A model generated the notes under the pieces. That model saw only the letters and a list, made by a program, of their open reading frames with translations. It ran no database searches and was not told the origin of the DNA. Both the position numbers and the translations under genes were made by a program. DNA of 64,000 bases from Streptomyces bluensis (GTDB lineage Bacteria > Actinomycetota > Actinomycetes > Streptomycetales > Streptomycetaceae), in contig NZ_BMVM01000012.1 in assembly GCF_014650715.1 (NCBI RefSeq), forward strand, positions 213,623 through 277,622. Reading direction: 5' to 3'. Of this stretch, positions 44,374 through 55,528 are shown piece by piece (position 1 is the stretch's first letter; each line of letters begins with the position of its first letter).

Positions 44374-45241
44374 ATGGTCACTGGATCCCCAGCCTCTGGC
44401 TTACGCAGGCGCACGGCGATCCGCGTGCTCCGCGTGGTCACCGCAGCGACCCTCGTGGGAAGCGGCGGTTTCCTCGGAGCCGGTTCCGCGGTGGCGGACC
44501 CGGCTCCGCGCACGCTGAAGTACACGTGCTCGTTCCCGCTGATCGGTGGCGAGCGGATGACGGCGTCGGTCGTGTGGACCGCCCCCGACACGCACGTGGT
44601 CGGCCAGGCCACGTCCCGGTCGCCCGTCAGGGCCTCGGCCACGGTGGGCTCCAACGTCACCAGAATCCTCCGGTTCGCGGGTGCGGCCACCGTCGAGGGC
44701 ACCGCGGATGTGAGCGCCGTTGTCGCCGCGCCGCAGGGCGACATCCCCGTGGACATGCGGCTCAAGGTGCCGAGGTCCGAGGTCCCGGGGTCCGGCCCGC
44801 TGACCGTTCCGGCGATCGGGACGCTGCCGTCGCTCGTCTTCAGCGAACCGGGATCCGCGAAGATCTTCGTCGGCGAGATCCACCTGCATCTCGTCCCACG
44901 GGGCACGGACGGCGACGAGACGCGGGCGGGCAAGGTCGATGCGCCGTGCGACCTGGACTCCGGGCAGGACGGATTTCTGGCGCCCTTCACAGTCGAGCGT
45001 GACGCGTCGGGCCCGGCCGCCCCGGCAGCCCCGGGCACCCCGAGCGGTGCGCCGCCGGCCCAGCCCGGCGCCCCCGGCACCGCTTCCCCCGCCGCCACCT
45101 CTCCCGCCGCCTCCGAGTCCGGTGGTACGGGCTTCGCGGCCCCTCCGCGTGCGGTCGCCGCGGTCGCCGCCGTCGTGGGCGTGGGTGCCGCCGTGTTCGG
45201 GGGCGTCTGGTGGAGCAGGCGCCGGCGGGCGGAGGACCGGG

Positions 45242-45249
<8 letters not shown>
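44374..45249 (+). CDS. Secreted, C-terminally anchored DUF6801 protein with a TTA codon
   Basis: A 291-residue precursor: Arg-rich signal peptide (~42 residues, ending GAGSAVADPAP), a DUF6801-type beta domain (LKYTCSFPLIGGERMTASVVW, paired cysteines, VGEIHLHLVPRGTDG, CDLDSGQDGFLAPF), a Pro/Ala/Ser linker and a C-terminal membrane helix (AVAAVAAVVGVGAAVFGG) ending in a basic tail. Codon 10 is TTA (44401-44403), the leucine codon read only by bldA tRNA, so production should rise late in development. AAGGTG lies upstream. Its last 8 bases overlap the NACHT gene, so both are probably translated together. Confidence 0.8.
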
Positions 45250-47530
<2,281 letters not shown>

Positions 47531-47564
47531 GCCGTTCGGGGGCTCGGCTCTCGCGGGTCAGCGC

Positions 47565-47662
47565 CGCGTCCCAGCCCTCCCGTCTCAGCCGTCGCGTCCC
47601 AGCTCTCGCGTCCCAGCTCTCGCGTCCCAGCTCTCGCGACGCAGCCGTCGCGTCTCAGCTGT
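47565..47662. repeat. 14-bp tandem repeat, seven units, running into a stop codon
   Basis: Seven 14-base units of CGCGTCCCAGCTCT (three identical, four variant) fill 47565-47662. The last unit contains the stop (47655-47657) and final codons of the MarR gene on the minus strand. Unit length, copy number and relation to the stop match the array at 9037-9134, although the sequence is unrelated. Confidence 0.9.
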
Positions 47663-48302
47663 CGCCGAAGAGTTCAGCGCGGTGGACGCGCCAGCGCTCC
47701 ATCAGCCCGGCGTACTCCGTTTCGACGAACTCGAAGAAGGCGAGCGTTTCCGCGATGCGTCGGCCGGCCGGGGTGGTGGGGCCGAGGTTGTCGACGCCTT
47801 CGCGCAGGGCTTCCTCCCATCGCTTGATGACTCCGTCGCGACTCGCGAGCACCTCGTACCACTGGTTGCTGTGCATGCGGTAGAGGTCGCGGCGCGAGCC
47901 GGGCTCACGCTCGCGCGAGACCATGTGCTGCTGCGCGAGGTAGCGGACCGCGCCGGAGACAGCGGCCGGGCTGATCTGGAGCTGCTCGCCGAGCTCGGCG
48001 GAGGACAGCCCTCCGGTGTCCGAGGCGAGCAGCGCCGCGAACACCCGCGCGGGCATCCGCGGCATCCCCGCCTCGGTGAGATACGAGGCGAACCGCTCGA
48101 CGAACCGGGAGACGGCCTCGGGGTCACGGTTCGGCTCCGGGACGCCGTCGGGGCCGTGGCCCGGGGTGACGGTCGGGTTCCGGGCCGGACCGGGACCCGC
48201 GTTCGGTGACGCGCCCGCCTCGGCCCGCGCGTCCGCGCTCGCGCCCTCGGCTTGCCCTGCCCGCGCCCCCGTCGCCCCCGTCACTTCCATCCCGTCCGCC
48301 AT
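47655..48302 (-). CDS. MarR/GbsR-type transcriptional regulator
   Basis: A 215-residue protein. An Ala/Gly/Pro-rich leader of ~60 residues precedes a winged helix (VERFASYLTEAGMPRMPARVFAALLAS, LSSAELGEQLQISPAAVSGAVRYLAQQHMVSRER, SRRDLYRMHSNQWYEVL) and a helical dimer tail (FFEFVETEYAGLMERWR). It faces the ABC exporter across 140 bases that contain a 7+7 palindrome (48406-48421), a fitting operator for control of both. Its 3' end lies in a 14-bp tandem repeat. Confidence 0.88.
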   Translation of the reverse strand: MADGMEVTGATGARAGQAEGASADARAEAGASPNAGPGPARNPTVTPGHGPDGVPEPNRDPEAVSRFVERFASYLTEAGMPRMPARVFAALLASDTGGLSSAELGEQLQISPAAVSGAVRYLAQQHMVSREREPGSRRDLYRMHSNQWYEVLASRDGVIKRWEEALREGVDNLGPTTPAGRRIAETLAFFEFVETEYAGLMERWRVHRAELFGDS

Positions 48303-48405
48303 CGCCCGATCGTCTCCCCTGGCCCCTGTTGGCCTCTGACCTCTGACCTCTGTTGGCCTGTGTTAACACCATCGAGTCTATCCGCGATTTATACGCTTCC
48401 TTAAC

Positions 48406-48421
48406 TTCACAAGTTTGTGAA
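48406..48421. promoter_or_regulatory. MarR-type operator palindrome
   Basis: TTCACAA-GT-TTGTGAA is a perfect palindrome 20 bases before the ABC ATP-binding gene and about 100 bases before the MarR gene. The AT-rich, TTG/CAA-armed form is typical of MarR operators. Confidence 0.7.
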
Positions 48422-48441
48422 AGTACCGTACGTTCAGAATC

Positions 48442-49392
48442 ATGACGAAGGCAATCACCGTCTCCGGACTGCACAAGTCGTTCGGGCGAACGCACGCGCT
48501 GGACGGCCTCGACCTGGACGTCGAGGCCGGTGAGGTGCACGGCTTCCTCGGCCCGAACGGTGCCGGGAAGTCCACCACGATCCGGGTCCTGCTGGGCCTG
48601 CTGCGCGCCGACTCGGGCGCCACGCAGGTGCTGGGCCGCGACCCCTGGGCCGACGCGGTGGACCTGCACCGCCGGGTCGCGTACGTTCCCGGGGACGTCA
48701 CCCTGTGGCGCAACCTGTCCGGCGGCGAGGTCATCGACCTCTACGGACGGCTGCGCGGGGGCCTCGACCGGGAACGGCGCGCGGAGCTGATCGAGCGGTT
48801 CGAGCTGGATCCGACGAAGAAGGGACGGACGTACTCGAAGGGCAACCGCCAGAAGGTCGCCCTCGTCGCCGCCTTCGCCTCGGACGTCGACCTGCTGATC
48901 CTGGACGAGCCGACATCGGGCCTGGACCCGCTGATGGAGGAGGTCTTCCAGCGCTGCGTCGAGGAGGAACGCGACCGCGGGCGGACCATCCTGCTCTCCT
49001 CGCACATCCTCAGCGAGGTCGAGGAACTGTGCGACCGCGTCAGCATCATCCGCAAGGGCCGGACGGTGGAGAGCGGCTCGCTGGCCGACCTGCGCCATCT
49101 GACCCGGACGAGCGTCACGGCCGAACTCGCGGGCCCGCCCAACGGGTTGTCCCACCTTCCCGGCGTGCACGACCTCGACGTACAGGGACTGCGGGTGCGC
49201 CTCCAGGTCGACACGGACAAGCTGGACGCCGTGCTGCGCTCGCTCAGCGAGTCCGGCGTACGGTCGCTGACCTCGACCCCGCCGACGCTGGAGGAACTGT
49301 TCCTGCGGCACTACCAGGACGAGGCACAGGCGTCCGGGGGCACGGAGGGTGCTCAGGGGCCCGAGGGCGCGGAAGGGGCGATGGTCCGATGA
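48442..49392 (+). CDS. ABC exporter ATP-binding protein
   Basis: A 316-residue ATPase: Walker A GPNGAGKST, Q-loop region, signature YSKGNRQKVAL (a variant of LSGGQ), Walker B LLILDEPTSGLDP, switch SSHILSEVEEL, and a C-terminal extension like that of DrrA-type drug exporters. Its stop overlaps the permease start (ATGA). Expression is probably released when the divergent MarR protein binds a ligand. Confidence 0.93.
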   Translation: MTKAITVSGLHKSFGRTHALDGLDLDVEAGEVHGFLGPNGAGKSTTIRVLLGLLRADSGATQVLGRDPWADAVDLHRRVAYVPGDVTLWRNLSGGEVIDLYGRLRGGLDRERRAELIERFELDPTKKGRTYSKGNRQKVALVAAFASDVDLLILDEPTSGLDPLMEEVFQRCVEEERDRGRTILLSSHILSEVEELCDRVSIIRKGRTVESGSLADLRHLTRTSVTAELAGPPNGLSHLPGVHDLDVQGLRVRLQVDTDKLDAVLRSLSESGVRSLTSTPPTLEELFLRHYQDEAQASGGTEGAQGPEGAEGAMVR

Positions 49393-51005
49393 CCGCCGCA
49401 TCGGCCGCGTCCGCGTACACGCCCCGGACCGGGGGGTCGCGTCAGCTCGCGGGATCGGGCACCCTGCTGCGGTTCGCGCTGCGCCGCGACCGCGTGACGC
49501 TCCCGGTGTGGATCGGCGTCAACGCGCTGATGGTGCTGTCCATGCCGAACACGCTCAAGAGCCTGTACGGCACCGCTGCCCAACGCGCCGACCTGATCCG
49601 GCAGATGGAGACCAACGCCTCACTGCGCGCGCTGATCGGCCCGGTGTTCGACGACTCCCTCGGCGCGCTCACCGCCTGGCGCGTCGGCATCTACGCCGCA
49701 GCGCTCGCGGCCGTCATGAGCCTGCTCGTCGTCGTCCGGCACACCCGGGACGAGGAGGAGAGCGGCCGCCAGGAGATGGTCTCGTCGGGGGCGGTGGGCC
49801 GACGGGCCCCGCTGACGGCGGCGCTGCTGGCGGCGGCCGTGGCGAACGGCGTCCTCGCCCTGCTGATCGTCGGGGGCCTCGCGGGCCAGGGCGGGGCCGG
49901 TGCCCTGGCGCTCGGCCTCGGTATCGCGGGCGTCGGCATGGTCTTCGCCACGATGGCGGCGATCATCGCCCAGCTGACGGAGAGCGCGCGGCTCGCTCGC
50001 GGACTGACGGCGGCCGTGCTGGGCGCGGCGTTCGTGCTGCGGGCGGCCGGCGACTCGGCGAAGGACGACGGCTCCTCGGTCCTCACCTGGCTGTCCCCGC
50101 TCGGCTGGCTGGAGAACGTCCGCTCCTTCGCGGACGAACGCTGGTGGGTACTGGGGCTGCTCGCCGCCGCCGTACTGCTCCAGGGCGCGGTGGCGTACGA
50201 GCTGGCCGGACGCCGTGACGTGGGCATGAGTTTCCTGCCCACCCGGCCCGGACCGGCGAACGGCCGCCTGAACACGGCGGGCGCCCTCGCCTGGCGGCTG
50301 CAGCGCGGCAGTGTGCTGGGCTGGAGCATCGGGTTCCTCCTCGCCGGCGTGGTCTACGGCGGTCTGACCGAGGGCGCGGCCGACGTGGTCGGCGACAACG
50401 CGAGCGCCCGCGAGATGTTCCAGCGGATGGGCGGCCAGTCCGGGCTGACGAACGCGTTCCTGGCGGCCATGATCGGCATGCTGGGGCTGGTCGCCGCGCT
50501 GTACATCGTCGCCTCCGTGCTGCGCCTGAACGGCGAGGAGACGTCGGGGCGGGCGGAACCGGTCCTCGCGAACGCGGTGGGGCGGCTGCGCTGGGCAGCG
50601 GGTCACCTGGTCGTCGCCTTCGGGGGAACCGCGCTGATCATGCTGCTGGCCGGGCTGGGCTTCGCGATCGGCTACGGCAAGGAGTTCGGGCCGATCCTGG
50701 GGGCCTGCCTGGTGCAGCTGCCCGCGGTGTGGGTCATCGGCGGAGTGGCGGTACTGCTGCACGGGCTGCTGCCGCGGGCGGCCGTGGCCGCATGGGCGGT
50801 GGCCGGGGCGGTGCTGCTGATCGGCTGGATCGGGCCCGTGCTGGACGTCCCGCAGACGGTGCTGGACGTGTCGCCCTTCGGACACCTGCCGAAGCTGCCG
50901 GGCCGAGAGATGGAGTGGGGGCCGGTGCTGGTCCTCACGGCCATCGCAGCCGCTCTGGTGGCGGGTGGCCTGGGGGCACTGAGGCGCCGGGACCTCACGA
51001 CCTGA
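49389..51005 (+). CDS. ABC exporter permease (polyketide-antibiotic exporter type)
   Basis: A 538-residue protein with about 12 membrane helices in two halves, including RFALRRDRVTLPVWIGVNALM, TRDEEESGRQEMVSSGAVGRRAP and a matching second-half LRLNGEETSGRAEPVLANAVGRLRW. This internal duplication is typical of the TnrB-like group annotated as exporters of polyketide antibiotics. With the ATP-binding protein it probably pumps a drug-like compound; the substrate is unknown. Confidence 0.88.
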   Translation: MTAASAASAYTPRTGGSRQLAGSGTLLRFALRRDRVTLPVWIGVNALMVLSMPNTLKSLYGTAAQRADLIRQMETNASLRALIGPVFDDSLGALTAWRVGIYAAALAAVMSLLVVVRHTRDEEESGRQEMVSSGAVGRRAPLTAALLAAAVANGVLALLIVGGLAGQGGAGALALGLGIAGVGMVFATMAAIIAQLTESARLARGLTAAVLGAAFVLRAAGDSAKDDGSSVLTWLSPLGWLENVRSFADERWWVLGLLAAAVLLQGAVAYELAGRRDVGMSFLPTRPGPANGRLNTAGALAWRLQRGSVLGWSIGFLLAGVVYGGLTEGAADVVGDNASAREMFQRMGGQSGLTNAFLAAMIGMLGLVAALYIVASVLRLNGEETSGRAEPVLANAVGRLRWAAGHLVVAFGGTALIMLLAGLGFAIGYGKEFGPILGACLVQLPAVWVIGGVAVLLHGLLPRAAVAAWAVAGAVLLIGWIGPVLDVPQTVLDVSPFGHLPKLPGREMEWGPVLVLTAIAAALVAGGLGALRRRDLTT

Positions 51006-51069
51006 CCTGCCCCGCTCGTCCGGAACCTCCGGCGGCCCGGATGCGTCCATGATCAGTATGGGAGAACGC

Positions 51070-51297
51070 ATGCAGGCCGCCGGCGGATGCCTGACCGCGG
51101 CCGTCGGTGCGGGCGCGGGACTCGCGCTGTGGTCCGTCGGCGTCGAGGGACGGCTCCGGCGCTTCGAACAGAGCCCCGACTGGAGCGTCCTCTACGCCGA
51201 GCTGCCGCTGATGGTGCTCGGTGGGACCGCCGCGGCCCTGGGCCTGTGGGCCCTCGCACACCGCGTCCTCCTGCGCCGCGTCAGATCTCGACGCTGA
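51070..51297 (+). CDS. Small two-helix membrane protein
   Basis: A 75-residue protein from ATG at 51070, chosen because GGGAGA lies 5 bases upstream; an in-frame ATG at 51049 lacks one. It has two hydrophobic segments (GGCLTAAVGAGAGLALWSV and LPLMVLGGTAAALGLWAL) and an Arg-rich end. Family not recognised. It follows the ABC permease by 65 bases on the same strand and overlaps the 3' end of the convergent P450 gene by 17 bases. Confidence 0.6.
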   Translation: MQAAGGCLTAAVGAGAGLALWSVGVEGRLRRFEQSPDWSVLYAELPLMVLGGTAAALGLWALAHRVLLRRVRSRR

Positions 51298-52504
51298 GCC
51301 CTTCGAGCCCTCGGATCACGAAGTTCGGCTTCCGCTGCGGCTCCTGCGCGAGGCGGAGCGTCGGGGCGCGGTCGAGCAACGCGGTCAGGGACGCGGCCAG
51401 TTCCATCCGGGCCAGGGGCGCGCCGATGCAGTAGTGGATGCCCGCGCTGAAGGAGATGTGCGGGTTGTCCTTGCGGCTCAGATCCAGCGTCCCGGGGTCG
51501 GCGAAGACGGCCGGGTCGTGGTTGGCGGAACCGAAGAGCATGGCGATCTCCGCACCACGCGGCACGGTCGTCCCGTCGATCTCGATCTCGTCCAGCACCC
51601 ACCGCTCGAACAGTTGCAGTGGAGTGTCGTACCGCATCAGCTCCTCCACCGCCGTGGGCACCAGCGAACGGTCCGCGCGCAGGGCCGCCAGCTGCTCCGG
51701 GTGGCGGAACAGCGCCCACCAGCCGTTCACCGTCGCGTTGACCGTCGCCTCGTGCCCCGCGTTCAGCAGCAGCACACAGGTGGAGATCATCTCCTGCTCG
51801 GTCAGCCGGTCGCCCTCGTCGTACGCCGCGATCAGCCCGGAGATCAGGTCCTCCCCCGGCTCCTGGCGCCGCGCCCCGATCAGCTCCCGCAGATACTCCG
51901 AGAACTCGACCGACGCCCGCACCGCCTTCCGCGCCGTCTCCTGAGACGGGTTCAGCTCGTACATCCCGCAGATGTCCGCCGACCAGGGCCGCAGCTGCGC
52001 CCGGTCCGACTCCGGGATGCCCAGCATCTCGGCGATCACGGCGACCGGCAGCGGCTCGGCCACATCGGTCAGCAGATCCCCGCCGCCGGACGCGACCAGC
52101 CCGTCCACGAGGTCCTCCGCCAGCCTCCGCACATACGGCCCCAGCTGCTCCACGGTCCGCGGGGTGAACGCCTTCGACACCAGCCGCCTGATCCGCGTGT
52201 GGTCCGGCGGCTCCAGGTCGAGCATCCCGTGGTCGTTCAGCGTGTGGAACGGCTCGTGCTCCGCCGGCGGCGCGGTCCGCCCGAAGTCCTCGTGCGAGAA
52301 CCGGTGCTGGTACGTCCGCCCCAGCCGCCGGTCCCGCAACAGCGCCGACACGTCCGCGTGGCGCGGCACCAGCCACTGGTTGGTCGGCTCGTAGTAGTGG
52401 ACCCGGCCCTGCGCCCGCAGCTCCGCGTACACGGGATACGGGTCGGCGACGAACCCGGGGTCCCACGGGTCGAAGGCGAGAACGCTGTCGGAACGGGCTG
52501 TCAT
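51281..52504 (-). CDS. Cytochrome P450
   Basis: A 407-residue soluble bacterial P450. Seen are the I-helix LLNAGHEATVN (Glu-Ala-Thr in the oxygen-activation groove), the K-helix EELMRYD and the heme loop FSAGIHYCIGAPLARME with Cys359. It resembles the CYP105/107 classes of actinobacteria. It oxidises a small molecule using ferredoxin; no ferredoxin gene is adjacent. Together with the nearby drug exporter it may serve xenobiotic or metabolite handling, but the genes are convergent, so this is weak. Confidence 0.93.
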   Translation of the reverse strand: MTARSDSVLAFDPWDPGFVADPYPVYAELRAQGRVHYYEPTNQWLVPRHADVSALLRDRRLGRTYQHRFSHEDFGRTAPPAEHEPFHTLNDHGMLDLEPPDHTRIRRLVSKAFTPRTVEQLGPYVRRLAEDLVDGLVASGGGDLLTDVAEPLPVAVIAEMLGIPESDRAQLRPWSADICGMYELNPSQETARKAVRASVEFSEYLRELIGARRQEPGEDLISGLIAAYDEGDRLTEQEMISTCVLLLNAGHEATVNATVNGWWALFRHPEQLAALRADRSLVPTAVEELMRYDTPLQLFERWVLDEIEIDGTTVPRGAEIAMLFGSANHDPAVFADPGTLDLSRKDNPHISFSAGIHYCIGAPLARMELAASLTALLDRAPTLRLAQEPQRKPNFVIRGLEGLSVEI

Positions 52505-52575
52505 GCAGGGACGCTAACCCGCCACGCCCCCGCCTGAACAGGGGGTTCCGGCCGACGGCCCTGCCGCCTCCCTCA

Positions 52576-52640
52576 CTGACGGATCGCATTGACGGATCAC
52601 ATCGCCGAATCCGGTTGACGGATCCGGTTGACGGATCACA
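52576..52640. repeat. 13-bp tandem repeat, five units, running into a stop codon
   Basis: TTGACGGATC recurs at 52576-52585, 52589-52598, 52615-52624 and 52628-52637 in a 13-base register, with one diverged unit at 52602-52614. The last unit holds the TGA of the MOSC gene (52636-52638, minus strand). Confidence 0.85.
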
Positions 52641-53184
52641 CCCGGTCCAGGGGACGGTGCGGACCGTCCGGGAGCTCCACCGTGATCGTGTCCCCGGGGC
52701 GCACCACGCCGCCCACGCGGACGACGCTCATGATGCCCGCCTTGCGTATGAGGTTCCCCGCCTCGTCGCGGAAGACGACCTGCTTCAGCAGTCCGTCCTG
52801 GAAGCCGTCGATCTGCACACACGGATTGCGCAGGCCCGTGACCTCCACGACCGCCTCGTCCCCGATGAGCAGCAGCGCCCCGGTGGGCAGACCGAGCAGG
52901 TCGATGCCGCTGGTTGTGATGTTCTCGCCCAGGTCACCGGGGTTCACCGCGAACCCCGCGCCGCCCACCTCGGTGAAGAGCTCCTCGTGGATGAGGTGGA
53001 CCTGCCGCAGGTTCGGCTGGGTGGGATCCTGCGCGACCCGCGAGCGGTGCTTCACCGTGACACCGGCGTGCACGTCCCCCTCCACCCCGAGCCCGGCCAG
53101 CAGCCGGATGCTCGGCCGGTTGGGCTTCGTGAACGAGTACTCGCCGTTGCTGCTGACCGCCGTGACCGTACCTGTACCGCTCAT
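52636..53184 (-). CDS. MOSC-domain protein
   Basis: A 182-residue protein with the MOSC fold: RLLAGLGVEGDVHAGVTVKHRSR, RQVHLIHEELF, NPGDLGENITTSGIDLLGLPTGALL, VEVTGLRNPCVQIDGF. The conserved Cys in NPCVQID is present. MOSC proteins carry sulfur or molybdenum cofactor derivatives; stand-alone members such as YiiM take part in detoxifying hydroxylated bases. No cofactor-synthesis gene is near. Confidence 0.9.
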   Translation of the reverse strand: MSGTGTVTAVSSNGEYSFTKPNRPSIRLLAGLGVEGDVHAGVTVKHRSRVAQDPTQPNLRQVHLIHEELFTEVGGAGFAVNPGDLGENITTSGIDLLGLPTGALLLIGDEAVVEVTGLRNPCVQIDGFQDGLLKQVVFRDEAGNLIRKAGIMSVVRVGGVVRPGDTITVELPDGPHRPLDRV

Positions 53185-53249
53185 GAGCGACCCCCGTTGT
53201 CGTCGACTGACATCGGCTGCGAGCGTAACCCTGTCCTGAATCCTGCCCG

Positions 53250-54017
53250 TCAGCCCGGCGTCACCAGTTTCGCCTCGTATGCGAACACCGCCGCCTGCGT
53301 GCGGTCGCGCAGGCCCAGCTTCACGAGGATGCGGCTGACGTGTGTCTTGATGGTGGACTCGGCGACCACCAGGCGCTCGGCGATCTCGGCGTTGGACAGA
53401 CCCTGGGCGATGAGGACCAGAACCTCCGTCTCGCGTTCCGTCAGGTCCCCGTAGGCCGCCTGGACGGAGGGCGGGAGGCGGGGCGCCTGGACGAGCCGGG
53501 AGAACTCCGTGATCAGCCGCTTCGTCACCGACGGCGCCAGCAGGGCCTCACCGGACGCCACCACCCTTACGCCCTCGGCGAGTTGGCGCGCCGAGGCGTC
53601 CTTGAGGAGGAAGCCCGAGGCTCCGGCCCGCAGCGCCTGGTACACGTACTCGTCGAGGTCGAACGTCGTCAGCACCAGCACCTTCGCCACGCTGTTCGCC
53701 GCCACGATCTCCCGGGTCGCCTCGATGCCGTTCAGCTCGGGCATGCGTATGTCCATCAGGACGACGTCCGGGGAGAGTTCGCGGACCCGGTCGATCGCCT
53801 CCCGGCCGTTGACCGCCTCACCGACCACCTCTATGTCCGGCATCGCGCCCAGCAGCACCGAGAAGCCCTCGCGCACCATCATCTGGTCGTCGGCGATCAG
53901 CACACGGATGGGACCGTCATCGGCACGGGAACCGGTCCCACCCCCGGTGCCAGTACCGGTGCCGGTGCCAGTACCGGCACCGCTCATGCCCTCGGTGCCA
54001 CTCATGCCGGCCGTCAT
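53250..54017 (-). CDS. NarL/LuxR-type response regulator (system 1)
   Basis: A 255-residue protein. A Gly/Thr repeat (GTGTGTGTGGGTG) in the first 30 residues is followed by the receiver (VLIADDQMMVREGF, phospho-Asp89 in VVLMDIRMPE, Lys in FLLKDAS) and a LuxR helix-turn-helix (LTERETEVLVLIAQGLSNAEIAERLVVAESTIKTHVSRILVKL). Its ATG overlaps the kinase stop, so the pair is one unit. A start after the repeat is possible. The protein is close to the regulator at 55529-56206. Confidence 0.9.
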   Translation of the reverse strand: MTAGMSGTEGMSGAGTGTGTGTGTGGGTGSRADDGPIRVLIADDQMMVREGFSVLLGAMPDIEVVGEAVNGREAIDRVRELSPDVVLMDIRMPELNGIEATREIVAANSVAKVLVLTTFDLDEYVYQALRAGASGFLLKDASARQLAEGVRVVASGEALLAPSVTKRLITEFSRLVQAPRLPPSVQAAYGDLTERETEVLVLIAQGLSNAEIAERLVVAESTIKTHVSRILVKLGLRDRTQAAVFAYEAKLVTPG

Positions 54018-55354
54018 GCGGGGGCGTCCGTCAGGGGGACCGGCAGGAACACCGTCACTTCGTAGCCTCCGTCGTCCGTCTCGGCCGTCGTCATCTCACC
54101 GTTCAGCATCGTGACGCGCTCACGCATACCCGTGATGCCGTGTCCCGCGCCCGGGGACGGCTTCACGAGGCCGGTCGGCGGGCCGTTGACGATACGCACT
54201 CCGAGACCACCGAGGACGTAACCGATCTCAACGCGGGCCGTGGCGCCCGGTGCGTGCCGCAGCGTGTTGCTGAGCGCCTCCTGGACTATTCGGTACGCGG
54301 ACAGCTCGATGCCCTGCGGGAGTTCACGGGCGGCTCCCGTGACCACCTTCTCGACGGTCAGGCCGGTGTCCCGCACGTTGGCGAGCAGGCCGTCGATGTC
54401 GGCGAGGGTGGGTTGGGGGGTGTCCGGTGCCTCGTAGTCCTCCGCGCGGACGACACCGAGGACGCGGCGGAGCTCGGTGAGCGCCGCGACCGCGTTCTCC
54501 CGGATCGTGGCGAAGGCCTGCTCCAGCTCCGGCGGCGGGTTCTCCACGCGGTACGGGGCCGCCTCCGCCTGGATCGCGACCACCGACATGTGGTGCGCCA
54601 CCACGTCGTGCAGCTCCCGGGCGATCGTCGTGCGCTCCTCCAGCAGGGTGCGCTTGGAGCGCTCGTGCGCGGTCACCGTCTGCTGGGCGGTCACCTCCCG
54701 CTGGGCGGCACGGCGTATGTGGAAGACCGTGGCGCCGAGCAGGAGGAACGCGGAGATGGTCATCATCGGTCCCGTGTTCGACGCGTAGTGGCCCGCGCCG
54801 AGGACCGACTCGACCAAGAATCCGTACATCCCCGTCAACGCCCACATCCACGCCGCCGTGCGCGGTCGTGTGCGCAGCGCCACGACCGTCAGCACCACCA
54901 GGTGGCCGGCGAAGCTGCCCGTCTGCCACGGCCAGTCGCTCCAGCTGTCGCCGAACGTGGCGGTGACCGGAGCCGCCGCCATGGAGCACCAGAAGGCGCC
55001 CACGGGCCGGAACAGCGTCAGCAGGACCGGGCAGACGGCGAGCAGGGCCATCAGCAGTGAGCTGAAACCGCCGCCGCTGTCATTGCCGGACGCGGAGATG
55101 AGCATCACCCACAGGGCACCCATGAGCACAGCGGCATGCGGGGCCCAGACCGCGTACTCCCGCAGGCGGGGACTCAGGCGCCGGGTGAACCGGCCGTCCA
55201 CGCTCATGCGCGGCAGCGGGCGGTAGGCGAACGCGTCATGGATCAGGTCCTGCCGCAGCCCTCGCAGGGCGTCCTCCGCCAGGCGGAACTCCGGGCTGCG
55301 CGACGTGGCTGTGCCCTTCGGGGGCCTCGGCTGCGTATGGGTCGTCTCGGTCAC
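54014..55354 (-). CDS. Sensor histidine kinase (system 1)
   Basis: A 446-residue HPK7-type kinase. A cytoplasmic ~65-residue leader precedes five or six membrane helices, then the HisKA_3 box with His249 (IARELHDVVAHHMSV) and the ATPase domain (QEALSNTLRHAPG, GHGITGMRERV). The sensing region is the membrane bundle; no large outside domain. GTG start. The 17-bp motif at 55421-55437 lies 67 bases upstream. Confidence 0.92.
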   Translation of the reverse strand: MTETTHTQPRPPKGTATSRSPEFRLAEDALRGLRQDLIHDAFAYRPLPRMSVDGRFTRRLSPRLREYAVWAPHAAVLMGALWVMLISASGNDSGGGFSSLLMALLAVCPVLLTLFRPVGAFWCSMAAAPVTATFGDSWSDWPWQTGSFAGHLVVLTVVALRTRPRTAAWMWALTGMYGFLVESVLGAGHYASNTGPMMTISAFLLLGATVFHIRRAAQREVTAQQTVTAHERSKRTLLEERTTIARELHDVVAHHMSVVAIQAEAAPYRVENPPPELEQAFATIRENAVAALTELRRVLGVVRAEDYEAPDTPQPTLADIDGLLANVRDTGLTVEKVVTGAARELPQGIELSAYRIVQEALSNTLRHAPGATARVEIGYVLGGLGVRIVNGPPTGLVKPSPGAGHGITGMRERVTMLNGEMTTAETDDGGYEVTVFLPVPLTDAPA

Positions 55355-55420
55355 GTTCCAAACGGTAGGCGCCGGACCGGTTCGCGGTCGTCACCAGTGA
55401 GAGGGGTCCTTCCGGGTCCA

Positions 55421-55437
55421 TCTCAGGTACTACGGGT
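55421..55437. promoter_or_regulatory. 17-bp motif shared by both two-component operons (copy 1)
   Basis: TCTCAGGTACTACGGGT is identical to 60093-60109. Both copies lie 65-110 bases upstream of an operon containing a NarL-type regulator, in the same orientation, so this is a candidate binding site for one or both regulators. Confidence 0.65.
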
Positions 55438-55528
55438 CTTCCCGGTCTACGCGTATCCCCGTGGCTACGGGCATCGCCAAGTCCCTGCCGCCGCCCGTCA
55501 GTACCCGTCCGTACCCGTCCGTACCCCG

